Positions 8,143 to 16,772 of a DNA stretch of 64,000 bases are shown one piece after another. The position numbers and the translations under genes are program-made. The stretch is taken from assembly GCA_015233565.1 (NCBI GenBank), contig JADFXM010000017.1:62001-126000 (forward strand), in the 5' to 3' direction. The notes below the pieces were generated by a model that saw nothing but the letters and a program-made list of their open reading frames with translations, searched no databases and was not told the DNA's origin. Numbering within the stretch: the stretch's first letter is position 1; each line of letters begins with the position of its first letter. Source of the DNA: Candidatus Rifleibacteriota bacterium (GTDB lineage: Bacteria > Muiribacteriota > Ozemobacteria > Ozemobacterales > Ozemobacteraceae).

Positions 8143-9531
8143 ATGTTGAATGTTAACCTGCAAGTAAGACTGATAATCTTTGTTTTAGGGATTTCCCTCA
8201 TTCCGATTTTTGCGGCGGATTATATATTTTGGAAAGCCCGTTCCATAGCAAGTAAGCAAGGGGTTATAACAACCATTAATTCTCTTCCTAAAATTTCCCA
8301 GGAAGACTTATTAGCGCTTGTAAGCAAGACAAATAATCTCTACCAGAAAGATTTGGAAGAGTTGGCTAGGGAAATGAACACCATGAATAATATGACATGG
8401 CTGTTTTTGATTGGTTCTTTTATTTTTGTCATATTTGCTGCTTCAAGTATTTGGGCCTTTCTCATTCAGACGAATCTTCCGGTAAAAGATACAATACTCA
8501 AAGTTTGCCATTTTACAAACGAAGACCCGCCGGATGATCTTGATATTTTTTCTTCGGCCCGCTCTTTTGAAAGGTTTATTAACTCAATAAAAACGGTAGT
8601 GATTGAGTTGAATTCGATAACGCATGACCTTCAGAGAAAGGTTGAACCTTTAATGGCAATGACGGCATTTTCAGAAGGAACGGTTGGTCAGAATTTTTTT
8701 ACAGATGTTCAGGAAATTTCCAGGTCTTCAAATTACATTGCAAACACTCTCGAATCAACAACCGCCAGTATTCAAGAGGTTTCGACCTCAGCTCAAACAA
8801 TTGCTGACAGATCACAAAGGGCAGCTGGAAATAGTGAAGAGGCTTCATCAATTGCTGCTGAGGGGAGAAAAGCGGTTGCCGCTACTATAGAAACGATGGA
8901 ATTACTACAGGAAGAAGTTCTAAATTTGGAAAGTGTAATTGAAGATTTGAATTCCGGAAGTAAACAAATTGGGCAAATAGTCATAACAATAACCAACATC
9001 GCTCACCAGACGAATCTTTTAGCTTTAAATGCGGCAATTGAAGCCGCTCGGGCAGGAGAACATGGGCAAGGGTTCACTGTTGTTGCTGAAGAAGTGAGGA
9101 AACTTGCTGAAGAATCAGAAGAAGCTGCCGAAGATATCGGAAAAAAAGTTAAGGGGATGCTTGAAAAGACAACAATTGCAGTTCAAAGCATCAATCATGG
9201 AACTCAAAGGGTTGTTGAAGGTGTGAACGTAGCAAATGCAGCTGGTGCAAACCTGGTAAGCATTGTTTCGTCAGTTTCCAATGTTAACAAGATGATTCAG
9301 GAAATCAGCAAGGCGAGTAGTGAACAATCAAGCAATATTGAGTCATTGAGGGGTAGTATAGAAAGCATTTCGGGGGCAACAAAGATTGCCTCTGAGGGTA
9401 CTAAAAGAGTTGCTGCTGCCGTAAATGAACAATTAGAGCACATTCGTGGATATTCTGTAACTGGCAAAGAATTAAATTCACTTCTTCAGTTAATGATTTC
9501 GATGCTGGGGAAGTTTAACATGCGGGAATAA
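8143..9531 (+). CDS. Methyl-accepting chemotaxis protein
   Basis: 462 aa with two membrane segments (about 8-29 and 84-109) enclosing only about 55 residues, too few for a standard ligand-binding domain. It may sense membrane or cytoplasmic signals, or pair with another protein. The C-terminal half is the coiled-coil signalling domain. Its conserved hairpin tip carries [20 protein letters not shown] (about 286-305), which contacts CheA and CheW. No clear HAMP consensus is seen after the second membrane segment. No che genes lie in the window. The ATG follows an A-rich stretch with no clear ribosome site. Confidence 0.93.
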   Translation: MLNVNLQVRLIIFVLGISLIPIFAADYIFWKARSIASKQGVITTINSLPKISQEDLLALVSKTNNLYQKDLEELAREMNTMNNMTWLFLIGSFIFVIFAASSIWAFLIQTNLPVKDTILKVCHFTNEDPPDDLDIFSSARSFERFINSIKTVVIELNSITHDLQRKVEPLMAMTAFSEGTVGQNFFTDVQEISRSSNYIANTLESTTASIQEVSTSAQTIADRSQRAAGNSEEASSIAAEGRKAVAATIETMELLQEEVLNLESVIEDLNSGSKQIGQIVITITNIAHQTNLLALNAAIEAARAGEHGQGFTVVAEEVRKLAEESEEAAEDIGKKVKGMLEKTTIAVQSINHGTQRVVEGVNVANAAGANLVSIVSSVSNVNKMIQEISKASSEQSSNIESLRGSIESISGATKIASEGTKRVAAAVNEQLEHIRGYSVTGKELNSLLQLMISMLGKFNMRE

Positions 9532-9879
9532 AATTTTTTTTGTTGGGTTGCTCCCCGCTTTGCCAACGACCAGGAAAGATCCAAGGTGAGTACACAAAAC
9601 ACACTAAAACATTTTGTTGAAGCCACTTTTTTGTGGGCAAAACATAATGCGATTTTTTTTTAAGTTGTTATATTCATAATTATTTGGGCAATTTTATGTG
9701 TCTGCCTTGCCTAAAAATTGGCAGTTTGTTTGAGGGAATCGTTAGGATCAGGTTGGAATCCCACTTTTTTTTATAAATAAATCAACTAGACATAAAATCT
9801 GCTTGATGCTATAATCCTCCTCTCCTGACTCTGTCTGAGAGAAAACCCATCTTTACTGCCCCACGAAGGAGACGGTTGT
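9532..9879. other. Intergenic region with promoter and leader
   Basis: About 350 bp without an ORF between the chemoreceptor and the parvulin gene. The right half carries the promoter at 9787-9815 and a leader of about 60 nt. Nothing structured was recognised in the left half. Confidence 0.5.
9787..9815 (+). promoter_or_regulatory. Sigma-70-type promoter
   Basis: TAGACA (9787-9792), an exact 17-bp spacer, then TATAAT (9810-9815). One mismatch to the -35 consensus and a perfect -10. The start site would be near 9822, about 58 nt upstream of the ATG at 9880. It is the best promoter match in the window. Confidence 0.75.
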
Positions 9880-12846
9880 ATGGCCAAGGCAACTTTTATG
9901 TCAATGAGATGGCTCCGAATGCATCTAAAAGAAATCATTTGGGCCACGGTGATACTTTTTGTTCTTTCTTGTTTTATTATCGGTTATGGTACTTCCAGGG
10001 CCCAACGTGCCATGGATGAAAAGCGCCGCAAGCATGAAGCGGCGATGGCCAAAACGGAAGAGGATTTAGAGAGGGTACCTGAAAACATCAAAGCAAAATT
10101 TGGTCTTCCTGTTGTTCAGTTGTCCTATCCAACTGATACAGCTTCATTATCCAGAGTTATAGATTTAAAGAGCGTCTACAAATTGGTTGTCGGGAGCGAG
10201 GAATATAAAAAATTAGCTGCTGCTCCAGAGAACATAAAGGCGATTTTTAGACCTCAACTTTTGGATCGTGCTATTGAAAGTCTTTTGGCGCAATTTATTA
10301 TTGAATTATATGCAAAAGCTTCAAACATTTCGCCTGCTATGAGTGCGCAACAGATTGTTTCCCGCGACAAGGCTCAAATTGGCCAGGATTTTGACCGGGA
10401 ATTGAAAAAAGAAGGATTGAGCGAAATTGAGTATGGTCAAAAACGACTCCAAGAAGAAACATTGAGGACGGTTTTTGAAAAAGTGACTCAACCGGTTGCA
10501 GCGGCTAGTGCCACCGATGAATTTTTGAAGAAATTCTATGAAGATCACAAAATTCGTTTTAAAAAGAGCGACGAATTTTCAGCTAAGCAGATATTGGTTT
10601 CTCCGGCTGCAATGACAGATATTGCCAGTGCCACAGATGAAGAAATCAAAAAATATTATGATGAAAATAGAAGTAAATTCATGAGTTCCCAGAGATATTC
10701 CGTTAGACATCTTTTAATTGACCCTCTTAGAGCTGATTACCTTTCAAAAATTGAAGTTTCCGAAGGGGAAATGAAGAGATACTATACTGAAAATCTTGAC
10801 AAGTACAAAGAGAAAGAACAAGTCCAAGCTCGACATATTTTGATTCGGCCGAAAAATCGTTTTGAAAAGAAAATGGACCATTTTTCGGTTAACATGCGTG
10901 ATTTCAAGATTGCAAGCGAAACACCTTCAGCAGAAGTTGCAAGTGGAGTTGCAGGAAAGAACATTTTCTCTTTTTCGATCTCCTGTGCGGAAATAAAAAA
11001 TGACTTTAGTTTGAAAACCGAAGATATTGTTTTGACCTTGGATAACGGGCAAACGTTCTCTCCCACTGAAGACAGTCTGAAAAAGGTCGAAAATCCGATT
11101 AAGCTTCCTCAGAGTGGCTTGGCCTCTTATGTCGTTGGCAATTGTGCTATAATTTTTCCAGCCAATTCTTCTCCAAATTCTTTGTCGATAAAAGATGGGT
11201 CGAAGCTTGAGCCGTTCAATATTTCTGATGCACTTGATGAAACCAAAGCTTTTGCAGCTGCTGAGGTGGAAATACTGAAGATACAAAAAAGGCTCAATGA
11301 AGGGGCAGATTTTTCCAAACTAGCAGAAGAATCTTCAGAAGACCCTGGAAGCAAGGAAAAGGGGGGCGACCTTGGAAAATTCGGAAAAGGCCAAATGGTC
11401 AAACAGTTTGAAGAAGCTGCGTTTTCCAATGGAAAAACTGGCGACATTCGTGGTCCTATTAAAACCCAGTTTGGTTGGCATTTGATCAAGGTTGAGAAAC
11501 GTTTTCCGGAAACCACCCGAGCATTTGATTCTGTGAAGGCGGAAGTTTCAGAAGCGCTTAAGCATGATCGTGCGTTACAGAAGGCTGATGAAGAAATTAA
11601 TCGTTACCGGGAATTGATCGCCCAGAAAAGTCGTTCATTTGCCGATGTGGCTAAAGATTATTCCATGGCTCCATCTAAAAATACAGGCGGGAGACTCCCC
11701 ATTTTCTTTAAGGGAGATTTGAATGAGAATCCTGCTGATCGAAAAGCAATTGAAGAAGAAATTGCTCCTGGTGGGAATTTTTACCCAGAGGTGGAAAATC
11801 AGGTTCTGAAGTTTAAAAAAGATACTTTATCAGAAGTAATAAGAATCAATGACACATTTCATGTCTTTTACATGGAAGACGTTTTTGAGCCAATCCAACT
11901 TACTTTATCTGATTCAGTAAAATCGAAAGTTAAAGAACAAGTCGAAGAAAGCAAGAAAAAGCAGATGGCCAAGTCTAAAGCCACTGAAATTGCTGGTAAG
12001 ATTTCCTCTGGTACGTTTGATACAATTGCAAACGAAGTTGACTCGAAAGCAGGTTCAGTTGAAATGGGTCCGCTGCCTTATTCTTCAGAAGTCGGATTCA
12101 CTTCTTATGCTTTGTCGTCCACGATTGGCCAGCTTTCTACAAATGGGCGAAGCTATCTGCCGCAGATTTCGGATGTTTTGAAAGAAATTTTCAAAACCAG
12201 CCAATCCGGCGACACTTCCTGGAAAGGAAAAATTTATGGTCCGATCGAGACTGATCTTGGTTTCCATTTCCTCCACATTACCAAAGTTGAAGTTGATCAA
12301 TACGAGCCCTTCGACGAAGTAAAAAGTCGGTTGAAAAAGCAATTGACTCAAGTTCCTGATGAGGAAGAGGTAAAGAAAGAGTTCACAAAGAACCAGGATA
12401 AATTTGATAAGCCTGCTACCAGAAAACTTCGCCAGATTGTGTGTATGGACGAATCTTCAGCGAATGAAGTTTATAAAAAATTGCAGGATGGGGAAATTTT
12501 TGCATTGCTCGCTCAGCAATATTCCAAAGATGGAACCCGTTCCAACGGCGGTTTCGTAGGAGTCTTCAAAAAGGGTCAGCTTCCTGCGAATCTTGATGAA
12601 GAGTTCTGGCGTTTGAAGAAAGGTGAATTCACTAAACCCATTTCAACCAATTACGGTTTTGTGATTGCCACAATGGACGGCGATGAAGAAGCCGGGAAAA
12701 AAGGCGAAATGAGCACCGAAATAGCAGAACAGATCAGGAAAAAACTCAAATTTGGTCTTAAGCAACAATTTTTTGAAGAATTCCTGGGTGAATTAAAAAA
12801 GAAATGTGTTATTGTCAAGCACAATGACATTTTGAATGAAATTTGA
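9880..12846 (+). CDS. Membrane-anchored multi-parvulin peptidyl-prolyl isomerase
   Basis: 988 aa, SurA/PpiD-like but much larger than either. One membrane anchor (about 17-38) is followed by a SurA-like N-terminal helical region. The first parvulin core is split: its first strand QARHILI lies near residue 315 and the helix plus GGDLGKFGKGQM block near 458-505, separated by an insert of about 130 aa. Degenerate parvulin-like units follow at about 566-615 and 697-804, then a better one at about 844-937 with GGFVGVFKKGQL. Likely role: folding of secreted proteins outside the inner membrane. GAAGGAG precedes the ATG. It is monocistronic, with its own promoter and terminator. Confidence 0.88.
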   Translation: MAKATFMSMRWLRMHLKEIIWATVILFVLSCFIIGYGTSRAQRAMDEKRRKHEAAMAKTEEDLERVPENIKAKFGLPVVQLSYPTDTASLSRVIDLKSVYKLVVGSEEYKKLAAAPENIKAIFRPQLLDRAIESLLAQFIIELYAKASNISPAMSAQQIVSRDKAQIGQDFDRELKKEGLSEIEYGQKRLQEETLRTVFEKVTQPVAAASATDEFLKKFYEDHKIRFKKSDEFSAKQILVSPAAMTDIASATDEEIKKYYDENRSKFMSSQRYSVRHLLIDPLRADYLSKIEVSEGEMKRYYTENLDKYKEKEQVQARHILIRPKNRFEKKMDHFSVNMRDFKIASETPSAEVASGVAGKNIFSFSISCAEIKNDFSLKTEDIVLTLDNGQTFSPTEDSLKKVENPIKLPQSGLASYVVGNCAIIFPANSSPNSLSIKDGSKLEPFNISDALDETKAFAAAEVEILKIQKRLNEGADFSKLAEESSEDPGSKEKGGDLGKFGKGQMVKQFEEAAFSNGKTGDIRGPIKTQFGWHLIKVEKRFPETTRAFDSVKAEVSEALKHDRALQKADEEINRYRELIAQKSRSFADVAKDYSMAPSKNTGGRLPIFFKGDLNENPADRKAIEEEIAPGGNFYPEVENQVLKFKKDTLSEVIRINDTFHVFYMEDVFEPIQLTLSDSVKSKVKEQVEESKKKQMAKSKATEIAGKISSGTFDTIANEVDSKAGSVEMGPLPYSSEVGFTSYALSSTIGQLSTNGRSYLPQISDVLKEIFKTSQSGDTSWKGKIYGPIETDLGFHFLHITKVEVDQYEPFDEVKSRLKKQLTQVPDEEEVKKEFTKNQDKFDKPATRKLRQIVCMDESSANEVYKKLQDGEIFALLAQQYSKDGTRSNGGFVGVFKKGQLPANLDEEFWRLKKGEFTKPISTNYGFVIATMDGDEEAGKKGEMSTEIAEQIRKKLKFGLKQQFFEEFLGELKKKCVIVKHNDILNEI

Positions 12847-12863
12847 TGCCAAAGTAATTTAGA

Positions 12864-12890
12864 AGGCGAGACGAAAGTCTCGCCTTTTTT
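12864..12890 (+). terminator. Rho-independent terminator
   Basis: Stem AGGCGAGAC / GTCTCGCCT with a GAAA loop and a run of six T, 18 bp after the parvulin gene stop. Confidence 0.93.
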
Positions 12891-12948
12891 GCTAAACGCA
12901 GTATTGAGAAAATACTAAAGGTTTATTTCCAATAATGAGGAAAATCTA

Positions 12949-13248
12949 ATGCGAATTGATAAATTCTTACAAGTTGCTGGCCTTATTAAACGGCGGGTGC
13001 TTGCGAATGAAGCATGCAAACGCGGTCTTGTTCTCGTTGATGGGATTCCGGTCAAACCGACAAGGGAAATAAAAGCAGGTGAGACAATTGAAATTAAGCT
13101 TCCCCATAGAGAAACTGAAGTAAAATTAATTAAAGATCTGGGAATGAAAACGCTTCCAAAAGCCAGGAGACCCGAGTTTCTGGAAATAATTCGGGACGAG
13201 ATCAAAGACCAGGAGCCGGAAGACCTTTTTTCGCTTCCAACGGACTAA
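12949..13248 (+). CDS. rqcP: S4-domain RNA-binding protein, RqcP/Hsp15 family
   Basis: 99 aa, almost entirely an S4 domain: MRIDKFLQVAGLIKRRVLAN at the start, then GLVLVDGIPVKPTREIKAGE, the classic RNA-binding helix-turn-strand order. Family members are Hsp15 (HslR) and RqcP (YabO), which bind stalled 50S-nascent chain complexes with tRNA. Because rqcH is encoded 9 kb upstream, the RqcP role (cycling of tRNA during alanine tailing) is the better guess, but the two subfamilies cannot be separated by eye. GAGGAAAA precedes the ATG. The C-terminus is acidic. Confidence 0.85.
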   Translation: MRIDKFLQVAGLIKRRVLANEACKRGLVLVDGIPVKPTREIKAGETIEIKLPHRETEVKLIKDLGMKTLPKARRPEFLEIIRDEIKDQEPEDLFSLPTD

Positions 13249-13447
13249 TTTGCAGGTAAAAGTTCATTCTTTCTCAAAGAAACGATCCAATTTTTCTTCA
13301 CATCACTTGAAAGAAACAAAGTTGCGCTAGAAATGCGTATTTCAGGAAAAATTCCGAAATTTGAATTGGTAATGCTGGAACATCGAAGGAATGAGCGTAT
13401 GTTTACTAGTGTTAGAAACAGGAAACTCGCTTCTTTTGTCCTAAATC

Positions 13448-14452
13448 TCAATTCTTGTTTTCAAGGGAATTTAGTGAAACAGGATATTCTTTTTCCAGTT
13501 CGGGGATCCAATTTTTTGCAACGTGATCATAAACTTTTACGACAATTTTGTCTGGATAGAGAAAAAGCGATTTTGTCCATAAACCATCATGGGAAACGAG
13601 TTTGATATCAACACCGCTTAGAACGCTTCTACCATCAAGATCACAATTGATAATATTAGGAACCTTATTTTCGAAAATGTTTTCCGGTTTGGAATTCATT
13701 GGATGGAAAACTCCAAAGTGAACATGTCCACAAACCCAAAGCTGTATTTGAGGATTGTCTCTTACTATTTTGGAAATTGCATCCACTGGCTGTGCCATAT
13801 AATTGCCTAGTTTGGGATTAACTGCAAGCAACTTTTTCTCCCATAATGGTGCGTGGTAAAAAACTATCGTGGGTAAGTTTTTCTTTTTGAAAAGTTCATA
13901 TTCGAACCATCTTAATTGTCCATCGGACATTTGAGAATAATAATTTCCAAGTAGGTCATCAGGGGCAAGAAAAATCAGGCTGTAGCTCGCAACCACTCGA
14001 CTTGCAAAAAAATCGTTATTCTTGAAAGCGTTTAGAAATGCGCACAGCTTTTTAGAACGACTTAGCGGAGAGCCTAATACTAATGCTGGTGATGCTGGAT
14101 CAATATCCTGAAAAACGTAATCATGATTTCCATTCATGACTTGAACAGGCTTTTTTAGGTCAGCAAAAAAATTCACAGCAAACTGAAGTTCTTTCTCAGT
14201 TCCGGTTAATTGACATAAATCTCCAACGACCACTACTAAATCAGTGTCCTCATTTGAATTTAACCAATTTATTACAGTTTTTTTCTTGTCAGGATGATTG
14301 CCTGGTAGGTGAGGATCTCCGACAACATCAATTCTATAGTAATCTTTCGCTGAGCATGGTGATTGAAAATAGAGAGGGGAAAAAATTAAAAAAAGTATAA
14401 GAACTTTTATCGAGTAATTTTCAAAGAAGCCCAAACGATTTTTAGTAATCAT
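13448..14452 (-). CDS. Exported calcineurin-like metallophosphoesterase
   Basis: 334 aa from the ATG at 14452, preceded by GAGGTGA; an in-frame GTG at 14464 lies within that ribosome site. A hydrophobic N-terminal segment ends near SPCSA, so it is probably exported. The metal-binding motifs are in order: GDPH (D46, H48), VGDLC (76-80), GNHD (108-111), a YHAP histidine and GHVH. It should hydrolyse a phosphomonoester or diester with two metal ions; the substrate is unknown. It lies 35 bp downstream of the GT9 gene stop and on the same strand, perhaps as part of a cell-surface unit. Confidence 0.88.
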   Translation of the reverse strand: MITKNRLGFFENYSIKVLILFLIFSPLYFQSPCSAKDYYRIDVVGDPHLPGNHPDKKKTVINWLNSNEDTDLVVVVGDLCQLTGTEKELQFAVNFFADLKKPVQVMNGNHDYVFQDIDPASPALVLGSPLSRSKKLCAFLNAFKNNDFFASRVVASYSLIFLAPDDLLGNYYSQMSDGQLRWFEYELFKKKNLPTIVFYHAPLWEKKLLAVNPKLGNYMAQPVDAISKIVRDNPQIQLWVCGHVHFGVFHPMNSKPENIFENKVPNIINCDLDGRSVLSGVDIKLVSHDGLWTKSLFLYPDKIVVKVYDHVAKNWIPELEKEYPVSLNSLENKN

Positions 14453-14499
14453 TTTTTTTGTCACCTCAGCGGATTAAATAAATATTTTTTAATCATAAC

Positions 14500-15528
14500 T
14501 CAAAAAACTGTTTTTAGCCAGTTTCCGATTAGATCAAAGGGAGGATTAGTCATGCAAGGAAAATGTTTGCAGGAACTACATTTTCCAGAGCAGATTTCCA
14601 CAGATGGTATCCAAACATGATTTAAATTGCCGACAGGGCCCCATCTTTTAGGAGTCATAGCGGGTACAGGTGGAAAAAAGGCAAAGGTTGGAATATTCAA
14701 TGCGGCCGCCATATGAAGTGGTCCTGTGGAACCGCTTACGAATGCCAAAGCTTGAGAGATTATTCCTGCCAGGGCTTCTAAATCGATAATGTTGCTTAAG
14801 ATTAGCATATTATCTCTTTTCACCAAATCGGAAAAATGATCAGCAATTTTTTCCTCACCCGGGCCTATGGTCATTACAACGTTATGGTTTAAATCCAAAA
14901 GATTTTTTATGGTTTTTTTGTAATCTTCGGGTGAAATATTGTAAGCTGAGCCGCCATGTCCTGGATGAATCACAATATATTTTTGAGAAGGGAAATTTTT
15001 TTTCCCAGAAAGTGATAATGAATTACGAGCTTTTTCCAGAGCTTGTTTTCTTAGTTTCAGCTTTGGGAGAATTTTCGGTGGGTTTATTCCTAGGCCTTTA
15101 AGCAAATCAAGATTATATTCGAATTCGTGTTTTTCATTGAGAGATCTTCCCTGATAAAGTGGTTTGTTGAGAAAACACTGCCAAATATTGGAAGCTCGAC
15201 CGATTCTTAAGGGGATTCCCGCTAGAAATAGGGAAAAAACAGCCTGAAATGAAGGATGTACAATAATCGCGGCATCAGCGTGGACTTCATAAAAATTTTT
15301 GGATAATACTTTTAAACTTTTTAAGGTATTGTTAGGTTCTTCATCAATCAGAATTTCAATTTCCCTCTCGAATCCGTATAAAAGAGGGGCTGTGTATTTT
15401 CTCACATGTGCAACGATTTGGAAATCAGGTCTAAAAAATCTCAGTGCTTCAATCACAGGAAGAGTCAGGATCAGATCGCCGGCACGGTCTGTTCTTGAAA
15501 CAATTATTCTATTATTGCTGCATTTCAT
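14500..15528 (-). CDS. GT9 (ADP-heptose:LPS-type) glycosyltransferase
   Basis: 342 aa. The N-terminal SRTDRAGDLILTLPVIEALR is the GT9 signature (Asp-x-x-Gly-Asp region of WaaC/WaaF-like enzymes). The C-terminal nucleotide-sugar half has IHPGHGGSAYN, a GPGEE loop, and FVSGSTGPLHMAAALNIPTF, which carries the donor-binding Gly-Pro-x-His-x-Ala block. Such enzymes transfer heptose to lipid A core, so the gene supports an LPS-type outer membrane. A Cys cluster (CSGKCSSCKHFPC) near the C-terminus is the same kind seen in several GT9 proteins. No clear ribosome site. Confidence 0.92.
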   Translation of the reverse strand: MKCSNNRIIVSRTDRAGDLILTLPVIEALRFFRPDFQIVAHVRKYTAPLLYGFEREIEILIDEEPNNTLKSLKVLSKNFYEVHADAAIIVHPSFQAVFSLFLAGIPLRIGRASNIWQCFLNKPLYQGRSLNEKHEFEYNLDLLKGLGINPPKILPKLKLRKQALEKARNSLSLSGKKNFPSQKYIVIHPGHGGSAYNISPEDYKKTIKNLLDLNHNVVMTIGPGEEKIADHFSDLVKRDNMLILSNIIDLEALAGIISQALAFVSGSTGPLHMAAALNIPTFAFFPPVPAMTPKRWGPVGNLNHVWIPSVEICSGKCSSCKHFPCMTNPPFDLIGNWLKTVF

Positions 15529-15723
15529 TTGAGTTTTTAGGAAAGATTGGATATCAGGGATTATCTTTATTATAAACCAAATAAGACAACTTATCTTTAA
15601 ACAAAGAAAAGATAAATTGTCCTATTTTGTTTAAAATCTCACACAGACGCTGTAAAAATGGCTCTTGAGTTTAAAATCGGAAAATGTCTTTCTGTGAGTC
15701 TTAAAGGAAAAAAAACGAAGATG

Positions 15724-16389
15724 CTATTCCTGTACTATAACAACTGTACCATTTTGGTTTTCAATTTTGAAGCGGGCTTGTACTTCGGTGGAGCATTTTC
15801 CTGTTTCGTCAATTTGTTTTAATCCCCAAACGAAGTGATGAAGGGGTAAAAAGTCTTCATCATAGACTGAAACGCGCCTATTGTTATCAACCACTCTTTC
15901 AAAAACAGTTGTGCCAGTTTCGAAGTCATAAAGCGATACTGCCGTGTATTTTGAATCACCTTTCCAGAGAAAAGCTGGTTTTCTTGCCGCAGTAGCAGAA
16001 CTGAGTGATAAATTGGTCGGGGAATTGGGTGCTGGGGTGTTTGGGGCTTGATTGCCGATTTCGAGATCGATATCAATTTTCCCCTTTTTGTATTCGGGAA
16101 GGACTTTTGCGATTCTTAATTTGATATAGTAATAGGTTGGCTTGAATTCTTCTCTTTCTACTTCAAGAAAGCCTGGAAGTGTGAGCAGGAAATTTCGTTT
16201 GATAAAGAACATTCCTTTTTGGGCATAATTTTCGGGAAGATCGATTACGTGTTCCCAACTCTGGGAAGGTTGATTAACAAGCAGTTGATGCTCAAAACTT
16301 TGATGGATGACATCACAAAAACCAAAAGAGGGGAAAACAAGAACTGTACAAACAATTAAAATTCCTAGAATAGAGTTTTTTGAAAACAT
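15724..16389 (-). CDS. Exported protein of unknown function
   Basis: 221 aa with a signal peptide ending near FGFC. The middle carries a low-complexity Asn/Pro stretch (about 113-125, APNTPAPNSPTN) that separates an N-terminal beta-rich part from a C-terminal part that reads like a fibronectin/Ig-type strand series (PAFLWKGDSKYTAVSLYD). No catalytic motif was recognised. The start is strongly supported by AGGAGGT four bases upstream of the ATG. It is separated from neighbours on both sides by about 200-380 bp and is probably monocistronic. Confidence 0.75.
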   Translation of the reverse strand: MFSKNSILGILIVCTVLVFPSFGFCDVIHQSFEHQLLVNQPSQSWEHVIDLPENYAQKGMFFIKRNFLLTLPGFLEVEREEFKPTYYYIKLRIAKVLPEYKKGKIDIDLEIGNQAPNTPAPNSPTNLSLSSATAARKPAFLWKGDSKYTAVSLYDFETGTTVFERVVDNNRRVSVYDEDFLPLHHFVWGLKQIDETGKCSTEVQARFKIENQNGTVVIVQE

Positions 16390-16772
16390 GCGTACCTCCT
16401 AAAAATACTTATACCAAAAACCAAAGGTTTTTTGGATCGATGAAACAACGAATAAAAATGAAAGCTACTGAATGCTTTTTTTGACACTGCTCACTTGATT
16501 GTTAAAGCTATAGAGTTGCATAAAATATGCAGATTTTGTGTAATTTACCAGAATTTTTTCCACGTTTCTTAATGATAAGACTTTGCGGTAAAATAGTCAA
16601 GTAAAGACAGAATGAATCAGCAATTATCCATTTGTGTGCTGAAGCGAAATTTAGAACCGTTCCGTTCCAGTGTTGCTACAAATCGCGAAACATAAAGAGT
16701 TCTTACAAAAAAAGAGTGTTTTATGAAAAGTGTCTGGTGGGTTTTGCAAAAAGTGGTGGTATAAGAAAATTT
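16390..16772. other. Intergenic region, palindrome near its left end
   Basis: About 380 bp without a gene. Near 16418-16437 an A/T-rich inverted repeat (CCAAAAACC with GGTTTTTTGG) lies just upstream of the leftward gene, near a TATAAG. Otherwise AT-rich and featureless. Confidence 0.4.
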
